Source of the DNA: Puniceicoccaceae bacterium
GTDB lineage: Bacteria > Verrucomicrobiota > Verrucomicrobiia > Opitutales > Opitutaceae
Reading direction: 5' to 3'
DNA length: 58,213 nt
Assembly (NCBI GenBank): GCA_007695295.1
Contig: REEB01000066.1
Span: 1 to 58,213 of the forward strand
Shown here one piece after another: positions 46,095-53,201 of the stretch. The first letter of the stretch is position 1, and each line of letters begins with the position of its first letter. Below the pieces are notes generated by a model. It did no database searches, was not told the origin of the DNA, and was given only the letters and a program-made list of their open reading frames with translations. The translations under genes were made by a program, and so were the position numbers.

Positions 46095-46164
46095 TTCGCC
46101 GGAGGATGGTGGCCGGCAACGCGGGCACCGTTTGCTCCCGCCCTGCGGAACTGCCCCCAAAGCC

Positions 46165-46992
46165 ATGAAGATCGAAATCGGAAAAACCAGCGTTGCCTTC
46201 CGCGAAGGCGAAACCGAGGCGGGACTGCTCGTGCTCGACGATCCCTTCAAGCCCTACTTCCATCCCCTGCGCACGCCGGCGCGCCATCCCGTGACGGTGG
46301 CGATGCCGGGCGATCACCGGCACCACAAAGGCCTGATGTATGCGCTGCGCTGTCCGGACCTCAATTTCTGGGAGGAATCCCCGGGCAAGGAATGGTGCGG
46401 GGTGCAGGAAGTGCGCTCAGTCAAGGCGGAGGACGGCGCCCTCGTGATGGACCTGCTTTGGCGCTCGGAGACGGGCGGGCTTCACACGTACAATGAGGCG
46501 CGGACGATCGCCTGCCGCCATGAGCCGGAGCGGCGGTCGTTTGTCTGGACCTGGCGCAGCCGGCGCCGGGCCCTGCGTCCACACCGGCTGATCAAGAGCG
46601 AGTGGGTGCGCAAGCTGCCCGACGGCAACACCATGAACTACCACGGCCTCGGCATTCGCCTGCCCTGGATGTGGTCCTTCCCCGGCGACGGATTCAACGG
46701 GGTGCTGCTTGCCGGCAAGCCGACCAAAGCGGAAATCGCCCGTGGCACGACCGGGCCCGAGGTGACCTTCTGGGGGCTGATCGACGGTTACTGGGATCAC
46801 CCGATGGCGGCGGTCACCATGCGGCAGCAGCACGGCTTTGGCTGGTTTGTGGTCAAGGAAGCCTTCGGCTACATCGCGGCCGGTCCCTCCGGCCTGCACG
46901 AGCGGGACGTGGCCGAAGGCGACACTTTTGACGAATCCTACGAACTCGAAGTGGCGGACTTGAAGGAGAAGCCTGCGCCACCGCCGGCCTGA
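46165..46992 (+). CDS. DUF6807 (PmoA-like) family protein
   Basis: 275 residues from ATG 46165 (MKIEIGKTSVAFREGETEAG). The conserved core GDHRHHKGLMYAL, then FWEES and the distal GPEVTFWGLIDGYWDHP, matches the family now called DUF6807 or PmoA, which is common in sugar-degradation clusters of Verrucomicrobiota and Planctomycetota. The His-rich HRHHKG and the WDHP segment suggest a metal or sugar site. No signal peptide is present. The function is not established; a role in polysaccharide or glycoside processing is inferred from context. It is divergent from the PhyH-like gene and convergent with the GH5 gene. Confidence 0.82.
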   Translation: MKIEIGKTSVAFREGETEAGLLVLDDPFKPYFHPLRTPARHPVTVAMPGDHRHHKGLMYALRCPDLNFWEESPGKEWCGVQEVRSVKAEDGALVMDLLWRSETGGLHTYNEARTIACRHEPERRSFVWTWRSRRRALRPHRLIKSEWVRKLPDGNTMNYHGLGIRLPWMWSFPGDGFNGVLLAGKPTKAEIARGTTGPEVTFWGLIDGYWDHPMAAVTMRQQHGFGWFVVKEAFGYIAAGPSGLHERDVAEGDTFDESYELEVADLKEKPAPPPA

Positions 46993-47046
46993 GCCGGGAG
47001 GCGTCGCGCAAATCCGGATACGGCGGACCGGCCGGCGCCGCGGGAT

Positions 47047-48039
47047 TCAGCCCGCGACGTTGGCGAGCCCGAAACCGCCTTTGTAGTCCCAGTTGGCCCA
47101 GGCGATGCCGAGTTCGTCGACCACGGAAAAGAAGTCGCGGTACCAGGCGGCGCGGACGTCTGCCGGAGCGGCCCGGTAGACGCCGAACTCCCCGCAGTAG
47201 AGGGGACAGTTCTTCGACCGGGCGACGTCGAGCGGAAGGGACATTTCCCGGACCATGCGGGCGCGGTCGTGGGGTTCGTTGTCGGGAGTGAGGAGGGCTT
47301 GCAATTCCGGATCGAGGGCGGCGAAAGCCGCCTCCGGGATGGGCCGGCCCGGGTATTGGACGGGTCCGTCGTAAACACCGACATTGGTCCAGCTGGCGCG
47401 GTAGTGGGTGACAAGCATCGGCCGGTAGTAATGGAAGGTGAGGATGAGGCGGTCGTCCTCGGGCACGCGGAGGTCGCCGTAGGTGAAGACGCTGTTGAAC
47501 TGGTTGGAGCCGAGGAGGAGCCAGCGCTCCGGCTCGGCCGCGCGGAGGCAGTCGAAGGCGGCCCCGGAGACGTCGTTCCAGCGGTCGGGGTGGCGGGCGA
47601 CGGCTTCGTTGAGAAACTCGTAGGCGACGCGGTCGACGGGCCGGGAGCGGAGGTGGGAGGAGAGGTCGCGCCAGAGATCGAGGAAGCGCCCGCGCTCGGC
47701 CGGATCGGTGTAGAGGCGGGGTTCGTTTTTATCGTTGAAGTAGTGGGAGCGGAGAATGTGGAGGTCGACGACGACGTTGAGTCCGGCTTCGAGGGCCCAG
47801 TCGAGGCCGGCGTCGAGGAGGTCGAATGCTTCGGGTTCGCGGCTGCCGTCCTCTTTCCACATCTGCTCCTCGTCGATGGGCAGACGGAGGTGGTCAAAGC
47901 CGAGCCCGGCGAGGCGCTCGATATCCTCACGGGTGAAGAAGGCCCGGCGCTCGGCCCCACGGGCCTTGCTCTGGCTCAGCCAGTGGGAAACGTTGGTGCC
48001 CTTGTGGAGGCGGAAGGGGGTGGGATTGGCGGTTTCCAT
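47047..48039 (-). CDS. GH5-family glycoside hydrolase (cytoplasmic)
   Basis: 330 residues with no signal peptide. The clan GH-A barrel is clear: KGTNVSHWLSQ at the N-terminus, GFDHLRLPIDEEQMW, VVVDLHILRSHYF, YEFLNEAVARHPDRWN (NE acid/base), LTFHYYRPMLVTHY and CPLYCGEFGVYR (nucleophile Glu), then NWDYKGGFGL. It is an endo- or exo-beta-glycosidase of the cellulase/glucanase group that acts on imported oligosaccharides. It differs from the exported GH5-like enzyme at 37841. Convergent with the DUF6807 gene (54 bp gap). Confidence 0.92.
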   Translation of the reverse strand: METANPTPFRLHKGTNVSHWLSQSKARGAERRAFFTREDIERLAGLGFDHLRLPIDEEQMWKEDGSREPEAFDLLDAGLDWALEAGLNVVVDLHILRSHYFNDKNEPRLYTDPAERGRFLDLWRDLSSHLRSRPVDRVAYEFLNEAVARHPDRWNDVSGAAFDCLRAAEPERWLLLGSNQFNSVFTYGDLRVPEDDRLILTFHYYRPMLVTHYRASWTNVGVYDGPVQYPGRPIPEAAFAALDPELQALLTPDNEPHDRARMVREMSLPLDVARSKNCPLYCGEFGVYRAAPADVRAAWYRDFFSVVDELGIAWANWDYKGGFGLANVAG

Positions 48040-48378
48040 TGCCGGAGACCTTGGTGGAGGGGTGAGGCGCGGGCACGCCTTTTCGTTAGGGAGCGGGAAG
48101 GAAAGGGTCGGGTGGGAGACGAAAGGCCAGGCTAAGGTTGGGATGCCGGCTGCCTGCCGTCAGGTCTGCGAAAAACAGCCTGCCCCTAATGGCTCTTTGC
48201 CCGGCGCTGGTTGAAGAGATCCGGTGAAATTTCGGCCTGACCCCATTGCCATCCCCTGACCCCATTGCCATCCCCGCGACATTGGCTCGCTCGGCTTCGA
48301 ACATTTCGAGAAAATAAGGAGGTTCAAAGGGGAAGAATTCTCGTTGACTCAACCGAGTGAAAGCATTGTGATACCAGT
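48040..48378. other. Intergenic stretch with 19-bp tandem duplication
   Basis: No gene is supported here. It holds two adjacent identical copies of CCTGACCCCATTGCCATCC (48236-48254 and 48255-48273), a Shine-Dalgarno-like AAGGAGG at 48316 with no well-spaced start, and the vapBC promoter at its right end. Confidence 0.7.
48236..48273. repeat. 19-bp direct tandem repeat (two copies)
   Basis: CCTGACCCCATTGCCATCC occurs twice head to tail without mismatch. Its core CTGACCC recurs beside the inverted-repeat element at 49101 and again near 49690. Confidence 0.9.
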
Positions 48379-48380
48379 AT
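48344..48380 (+). promoter_or_regulatory. Promoter and putative operator of vapBC
   Basis: TTGACT (48344-48349) and TGTGAT (48367-48372) are 17 bp apart, which would place the transcript start at 48379, the A of the antitoxin ATG (leaderless). The inverted repeat ATAC-CA-GTAT (48371-48380) overlaps the -10 and the start codon, a suitable place for autorepression by the antitoxin. Confidence 0.45.
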
Positions 48381-48621
48381 GAAATCGCTACACATTCGGC
48401 ACATCGACGACCACGTGCTCGATGCCTTGAAGCGACGGGCCCGGCGGCATCGAAGATCCCTGCAAAAAGAGGTTGAATCCCTGTTGGCCGATGCCGCCCG
48501 GATGGTTCCGCCCGATGCCGGCGAACTCAACAATCCACTCGCATCCATCCGCACCGTCTCCACCGGTCGCCGTGAAATGACTTGGTCTCGGGAATCCTAC
48601 TATGGAGACGACGGACGATAA
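48379..48621 (+). CDS. VapB/FitA-type antitoxin
   Basis: 80 residues. The N-terminal half (MKSLHIRHIDDHVLDALKRR, then ARRHRRSLQKEVESLLADAA) is a ribbon-helix-helix DNA-binding domain as in FitA antitoxins. The C-terminal tail, WSRESYYGDDGR, is the usual disordered segment that wraps the cognate toxin. Antitoxins of this type neutralise the PIN toxin and repress their own operon. The stop overlaps the toxin ATG by 20 bp, so the two are translationally coupled. Confidence 0.88.
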   Translation: MKSLHIRHIDDHVLDALKRRARRHRRSLQKEVESLLADAARMVPPDAGELNNPLASIRTVSTGRREMTWSRESYYGDDGR

Positions 48622-49057
48622 GCGGGTCTTCGTCGACACGAATGTCCTGTTGGCTGCAACGGACACTGACCGCAGTAAACATGCCGATGCCCGGGCGTTT
48701 TTCGAAGCCGTGTTGCCGGGAACCTGGCGCGCCTTCGCAAGCTCGCAGGTTTTGCGGGAGTATCTCGTCGTGGCCACACTCCCGATTGAGAGCAACGGTC
48801 TCGGATTGCCTCCCGCCGACGCCTGTCAAAACGTGCGGGCTTTTCAGCAATTGGTCCAGATTCTCCCCGAAGGCCAGGAATCCCAGGATCGCCTCACCGC
48901 CCTGATCCGGCATCACGGGCTGAGAGGAAAGCGCATCCACGACGCCAACCTCGTAGCGGTCATGGACACTCACGGGCTCGTACAGATCAAGACCTACAAC
49001 GGCCAGGACTTCAGCGCCTTCGAACACATCATCCAGGTGCCCGGCCTAGTGGAATGA
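48602..49057 (+). CDS. VapC-type PIN-domain toxin ribonuclease
   Basis: 151 residues. PIN-domain acidic residues are in place: Asp12 (VFVDTNVLLAAT), Glu53 (LREYLVV), Asp114 (IHDANLVAVM) and Asp136 (NGQDFSAF). These coordinate Mg2+ for endoribonuclease cleavage, commonly of tRNA or rRNA. All residues expected for activity are present, so the module appears intact. It is encoded directly after its antitoxin in an accessory region rich in repeats. Confidence 0.92.
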   Translation: METTDDKRVFVDTNVLLAATDTDRSKHADARAFFEAVLPGTWRAFASSQVLREYLVVATLPIESNGLGLPPADACQNVRAFQQLVQILPEGQESQDRLTALIRHHGLRGKRIHDANLVAVMDTHGLVQIKTYNGQDFSAFEHIIQVPGLVE

Positions 49058-49089
49058 CACTCCAACATTCCACCACCCATACATGCAAA

Positions 49090-49226
49090 TAGCCTGACCC
49101 GAATGGCACTGCAATAAGAGCGGTCACGGGATAAAATAATGGTCGAGAACCCGCCTGTACAGAGCAATCCCCCATCGCGGAACAACGCGATCACTCGCTT
49201 AATGCAGTGCCATTCTAGCCTGCCCC
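49090..49226. mobile_element. MITE-like element with terminal inverted repeats and target duplication
   Basis: GAATGGCACTGCA (49101-49113) and TGCAGTGCCATTC (49203-49215) are perfect 13-bp inverted ends of a 115-bp segment, with similarity continuing inward (AATAAG/CTTAAT). They are flanked by near-identical 11-bp direct repeats, TAGCCTGACCC (49090-49100) and TAGCCTGCCCC (49216-49226), which look like a target-site duplication with one mismatch. No transposase is encoded inside, so it is a MITE or a collapsed insertion sequence. Confidence 0.65.
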
Positions 49227-49411
49227 ATATTTCCATCTGTCCGACTCAGAACCCCCTTGGCCCGAGCCTTCTGCCTGAACTCCATTGCCTACGTCCCTTG
49301 GCAGCTTCCAAGTGGGGTGATCGGTGGGAGTCGGGAGTCGGGAGACGGAGGTCGGAAGCCTGAGGCCGGAAGGCGGAGGGTCACGCCATCGCGGGGCAAG
49401 TGGAAAGTAGA

Positions 49412-49428
49412 GGGAGCATCTTGCTCCC
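49412..49428. repeat. REP-like hairpin GGGAGCA-TCT-TGCTCCC
   Basis: A perfect 7-bp stem with a 3-base loop. The same GGGAGCA/TGCTCCC arms occur at 52681-52697, suggesting a dispersed palindromic repeat rather than a gene-specific terminator. Confidence 0.55.
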
Positions 49429-49708
49429 CTGCGGGGATGTAGCTGCCGAGGTGACGAGGCGGGCGTGCGGTCACGGAACACCGGGTTTGCGGGGCAAGCT
49501 GAGGTCGGGTGGCGGTGGTCGGAAGCCTGAGGCGGGATGCGGCATCGCGCGCCCATCGGAGTCGGGCCTTGCCTGAGGTTGCGGAGAAGGGAGGGTGGTA
49601 CGACTTGAAAGCCTCCCCGCGCAGGACAATTGGACGGAGCCTGTCCTCGTTTCAAGAAGCCCAAAAAACCATTATTAACCTCGATACTCTGACCCTTTGG
49701 ACAGGATG

Positions 49709-51043
49709 CTAATCCTCCGTCTTCTGAATAGCCTCGTACCGGTCCGGCCAAGCTGATTCGCCCCGGAAGTTCTCGATGGCAATGCCCTTCACTCCGTGGG
49801 CCTCGATTGCGTGCCGGTGATACTGCTGCCGGTTGTCTCCCCAGGCGACGCGGCAATTGCGGATGGTCACATCGGTGGCGTTCTTGACGTAGAATCCGGA
49901 AGTGGGCTGGTCGACGAGGTGGTTTGTTCTGGGATCTTCGCCGGGGAATGGACGGAGGTCGAATCTGCCGCCTTCGAATTCGCTCCATCGGTCGATCTCA
50001 ATGCGAACGTTGTCCAGGACAAGGTTCTCGATGTTGCGCGGTTCCCATCCGTAGATGACGGCGCTGTTCTCGGACCGGCAGAGGATGTTGCTGAAGCGGA
50101 CATGGCGGATGGCTCCAATTTTCTCCTCCGGCGTCCATGGGATGGCGACGACGTAGATGGGTTCTGCGCATCCCCACCAGGCAGGATGGAAATGCCGGGT
50201 TTCCACCACCATGTTTGAAAAGACAACGTTTTCCACGTCGCAGCCATGGCTGAGGTGCACCCCGATGCCACGGTGGCTGTTTTGAATCACCACGTTGTCA
50301 AAAGTCATGTTGCGCAGAGGTGCGCGCGCCTCGCATCCGAGCGACAATCCGAAGGAGCGGGACTCCAGGACACAGTTGCTGACGGTGATGTTTTCGCAGG
50401 GTTTGGTTGGCCCACCGCGCCGGTTGGGCATGGATTTCATGACGATGGCGTCGTCTCCCGCCCGGACGTGGCAATCGCTGATGATGACGCGGTTGCAGTT
50501 GCAGATGTCGATGCCGTCGTCGTTCGGGATGAGGTCGTCGTTGATGAGGCGGATGCCACTGATGATGGCATCTTCGCAGCCTTCGAGGGTGAGCGTCCAG
50601 CAAGCGCTTTGGCGGATCAGGACGTCGCGGATGGTGACATTGGTGCAGTCGTGGAAGCGAATGGGAAAGGGCCGCCATCCGTTTTGCTTCTTCTTGTAGA
50701 TGTGCGGCAGTTTCTCGCCCATGAAGGAGGGACCGTTCCCGTTTATTTCCCCGCCGCCGGTCAGGGCGATGTTCCGTGCGTCGAGCGCGCAGACAACCAC
50801 TGAGAACTTCTCATCGTAATCTTCCCGATCCGGGGAGGCCAGAACCCTGGCTCCACGTTCAAGGTGCAATTCAACGTCGTCCTTGAGGAAAAAGGTGCCG
50901 CAACGGTAGACGCGGCCGGAGGGGACGACGACCCGGCCGCCACCGTCGCGGGAACATGCGTCGATTGCTTTCTGAAAGGCCGGCGCATCGTTGCTGGTGC
51001 CGTCGCCGACGGCGCCGAAATCGGTAATCGGGTAATGTTGCAT
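49709..51043 (-). CDS. GH28-like polygalacturonase/pectate-type beta-helix protein
   Basis: 444 residues from ATG 51043 (MQHYPITDFGAVGDGTSNDA), the normal start of the pectin-lyase-like fold. GH28 acidic motifs NDDGIDI and AGDDAIVMKS are present, with many beta-helix turns (NITVSNC, NMTFDNVVI, ENVVFSNM). The usual GHG motif is replaced by SFGLSLG, so the common His is absent, as in some non-polygalacturonase members. No signal peptide is visible, so it would act on imported oligogalacturonides or related glycans. It stands alone between repeat-rich spacers, separated from the carbohydrate island by vapBC. Confidence 0.9.
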   Translation of the reverse strand: MQHYPITDFGAVGDGTSNDAPAFQKAIDACSRDGGGRVVVPSGRVYRCGTFFLKDDVELHLERGARVLASPDREDYDEKFSVVVCALDARNIALTGGGEINGNGPSFMGEKLPHIYKKKQNGWRPFPIRFHDCTNVTIRDVLIRQSACWTLTLEGCEDAIISGIRLINDDLIPNDDGIDICNCNRVIISDCHVRAGDDAIVMKSMPNRRGGPTKPCENITVSNCVLESRSFGLSLGCEARAPLRNMTFDNVVIQNSHRGIGVHLSHGCDVENVVFSNMVVETRHFHPAWWGCAEPIYVVAIPWTPEEKIGAIRHVRFSNILCRSENSAVIYGWEPRNIENLVLDNVRIEIDRWSEFEGGRFDLRPFPGEDPRTNHLVDQPTSGFYVKNATDVTIRNCRVAWGDNRQQYHRHAIEAHGVKGIAIENFRGESAWPDRYEAIQKTED

Positions 51044-51608
51044 AGGAAGCGGATGAGGTGAAAACGAGCGAGGCCGCATCGCCAGAGGACGCGGACCAGC
51101 GCGTTCGACTTTTGAGAAAGCCTGTGCGTTACAGAATCAGCCAGCGCCCATCCCGGCAATATTCAAGTCAAACCGCTTGGGCCGGCCGACGACGAGGGGG
51201 TATCCAGGGCGACCCTTCATGCGAGGGCTGGGCCATTGAGGCGATCATGCCTCCCGGCGGGGCATTGGCCGGAGGAGCCTTGGGCGTGCCCGGCAGGGGC
51301 GTATTGGACTCGGGTTCGGGACCCAGGAATCATGCACCTGAGAAAAACCGGGTTTCGGTGAAAAGGCACCTGAAAAGCCGCGAGATCTTGAGGATTGGAT
51401 GCCGACGTCGCCTCAGTCGAGGGACGAGCTCAGGCATATCCATTGAGTCGTGATTGAGGAGAGAGGAGAGAGGTCCAGGGTAGGAGGTGAAGTGACCATA
51501 GGAACCGGCACGCCAAGGCCTCGGCAAGCTTTCGAACCGGTGTTTTCTCGAAGGTAAAGGATAGAATCCATCGTTGGCTATCCCCGATGGTCTACTGCAA
51601 ATCCAGGC
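51044..51608. other. Intergenic region without supported genes
   Basis: Several open frames cross this stretch, but none shows a recognisable protein. A small hairpin GAGGC-N6-GCCTC lies at 51238-51253. GC content falls toward the right end, where the low-GC gene begins. Confidence 0.6.
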
Positions 51609-52346
51609 CTAACGTCGTTCAGGCAATGGATGTGGTCCATTGGTATCTTGCTGTGATGGCCGCAGCTCATACAGGGTGTACTCAGGAAGGACCGGATTCC
51701 AGTGAGCAATGTTGACCAAACGAATTGACAGCTGCGAGAGCGGCACGGGTCGTCGCAGTCTGAAGTTGGTTTGCTGGAGAAGCACCTGAGCATCATTATT
51801 TGGTTCAGTCAGGATGTTTAGAACCTCCTGGATGCTTACTGCTGCATCTCTACCGTTCTCTGTTAATAGGTCAAGGGGTCCTAAGCCTGAGATTTTTATA
51901 AGTAGTGGAGAACAGGATATATCGAGAAGACCAAATACGTGCGGATACCTTTGGTACAATGCGTCTGCTACTCCGGGGATTTTGCGGCGCAGGAGTTCCT
52001 GCAAGAAATCCAAGGAATAAGTAATGAGTTCTGATCCATACCTTTTATTCGCGGCATATCTAATGGCTGTAGCCTTAGAGGGTGACACATAGGTATCGCC
52101 GTGCTGAAAGTTCACCCGACCAGTGCGCTGCTCTGTCATGTAGCTGAATGTTTGTGCTCTGCTCATCCAATCCGGGTCGTTGGAGAGATGGTGCTCCACC
52201 AGCGGGAAGAGATCCTTCACGAAATCGAAGAATTTCAAATCTCCTAGTGGGTTACGCCCTCCAAGACCCCACCGCACAATTCCATCAAGAAAGATTGTCG
52301 AAGTCCCGTGATATACCGGGATCGGCAACATTGTCGGTTTGCTCAT
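51609..52346 (-). CDS. Unknown protein with possible ADP-ribosyltransferase-like fold
   Basis: 245 residues from ATG 52346 (MSKPTMLPIPVYHGTSTIFL); the frame also opens at a GTG at 52367, which lies inside an inverted repeat. The pattern VYHGTSTIFLDGIVRWGL (His13), TYVSPSKATAIRYA (Tyr87, Ser89) and a late LLQQTNFRLRRPVPLSQL resembles the H-Y-[EQ] layout of PARP-type ADP-ribosyltransferase folds used by toxins and defence proteins. This is pattern reasoning, not a family match. Base composition is clearly lower in GC than neighbours: 57 of 120 bases in rows 51661-51720 and 51841-51900. It has no gene partner and no signal peptide. Recent transfer is likely. Confidence 0.6.
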   Translation of the reverse strand: MSKPTMLPIPVYHGTSTIFLDGIVRWGLGGRNPLGDLKFFDFVKDLFPLVEHHLSNDPDWMSRAQTFSYMTEQRTGRVNFQHGDTYVSPSKATAIRYAANKRYGSELITYSLDFLQELLRRKIPGVADALYQRYPHVFGLLDISCSPLLIKISGLGPLDLLTENGRDAAVSIQEVLNILTEPNNDAQVLLQQTNFRLRRPVPLSQLSIRLVNIAHWNPVLPEYTLYELRPSQQDTNGPHPLPERR

Positions 52347-52354
52347 GAACGTCC

Positions 52355-52382
52355 TGCCAATGTGCACGTTTTGGCAATAATA
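52355..52382 (-). promoter_or_regulatory. Inverted repeat and -10-like element upstream of the ART-like gene
   Basis: TGCCAA (52355-52360) and TTGGCA (52371-52376) are perfect inverted arms around TGTGCACGTT, whose centre GTGCAC is itself palindromic. On the minus strand TATTAT (52382-52377) abuts it, so the repeat would cover the transcript start. A repressor operator is likely; no -35 with good spacing was found. Confidence 0.4.
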
Positions 52383-52678
52383 GTGACTGGGTCAATCGAA
52401 TGGTGCGCCCAAGGAGTGAATCTATGCTTTCGAGGAATCATGGGAACGGAGTGGGCAGCCGAGCGAGAGGCATGTGAAGCCGAATCGAAGGTTGAAGCCC
52501 CAACGCTTGCTCTGGTTTTTGGGATACTAGATGGAAACCTTTCGTGCCGAATAGTCAAACCGGCAATGTGGTCGGGGCTCATGGGTGAGCGACGTCGCCC
52601 ACCACGAAGTTGCTACGAGGTGACCTCTATGACGCCGTTCCCATTTGGAAGCGATGCCACTGGAACAGAGCGATGGGC

Positions 52679-52699
52679 GCGGGAGCAAGTTGCTCCCGC
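52679..52699. repeat. REP-like hairpin GCGGGAGCAA-G-TTGCTCCCGC
   Basis: A perfect 10-bp inverted repeat with a single central base, 19 bp beyond the CBS gene's stop codon. No U-run follows on the minus strand, so it is weak as an intrinsic terminator. The inner arms match the hairpin at 49412. Confidence 0.6.
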
Positions 52700-52717
52700 T
52701 GCTTTCACAAGGACTCC

Positions 52718-53164
52718 TCAGGACGGGTAGCTGCTGGTGATGTAGCTGTAGAGGTTGTCGATGTAGCTCTCGCTTTCGCGGACGACCCAGCGGTTGACAT
52801 CGCCGATGGAAATCATGCCGAGGAGTTTGCCGTCGTCGTCGACGACCGGGAGGTGGCGGCGGCGCTTTTCGGTGATGAGCTTCATGGCACCCTCGACGGA
52901 GAGGGTGGGGCGGATGGTGAGCAGGTTGGAGGTCATGACCTCGCGGACGCGGGTGGTCTCGGGGTCGCGACCGGCGTCGACGACGCGAACCATGACATCG
53001 CGCTCGGTGAACATGCCGACGGGTTTGTTTTCCTGCATGACGAGGAGGGCGCCGACCTTGTGCTCGTTCATGGTATGGACGGCTTGGCGGACGGTGGCTT
53101 CCGGGGTGGTGGAGAAGACGGTTGCGCCCTTGTGGGCGAGGATATCGGAGACGGGGGTTTGCAT
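52718..53164 (-). CDS. CBS-domain-pair protein
   Basis: 148 residues made almost entirely of two CBS domains: residues 1-60 (VSDILAHKGATVFSTTPEAT, MNEHKVGALLVMQENKPVGM) and 65-130 (VREVMTSNLLTIRPTLSVEG, KRRRHLPVVDDDGKLLGMIS). CBS pairs bind adenosyl nucleotides and act as energy sensors. There is no catalytic domain attached. It begins 37 bp after the nuoN stop on the same strand, so it may be cotranscribed with complex I genes. Its partner protein is unknown. Confidence 0.92.
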   Translation of the reverse strand: MQTPVSDILAHKGATVFSTTPEATVRQAVHTMNEHKVGALLVMQENKPVGMFTERDVMVRVVDAGRDPETTRVREVMTSNLLTIRPTLSVEGAMKLITEKRRRHLPVVDDDGKLLGMISIGDVNRWVVRESESYIDNLYSYITSSYPS

Positions 53165-53201
53165 GGCTGGGTGGGGTTGAAAGACAGGGGTGAAACGCGG
53201 G

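Larger units (their letters stand above)
49058..49708. other. Repeat-rich intergenic region without supported genes
   Basis: Open frames here have no protein-like composition. Contents: the inverted-repeat element (49090-49226), short GTCGGGA/GTCGGAAG-type low-complexity repeats around 49328-49375, a 17-bp direct repeat GGTCGGAAGCCTGAGGC (49350-49366 and 49517-49533), and a hairpin at 49412-49428. Confidence 0.7.
52347..52717. other. Intergenic region without supported genes
   Basis: Low to moderate GC with no convincing gene on either strand. It holds the inverted repeat upstream of the unknown gene (52355-52376) and the REP-like hairpin (52679-52699). Confidence 0.6.

Noticed and set aside
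49139-49363. 74-codon open frame starting in the MITE-like element
   Set aside because: It runs out of the element into low-complexity repeats, has no family features and does not resemble a transposase.
52308-52730. 140-codon plus-strand open frame near the ART-like gene
   Set aside because: No recognisable domain, no promoter or ribosome site, and it overlaps the inverted repeat and the REP-like hairpin.
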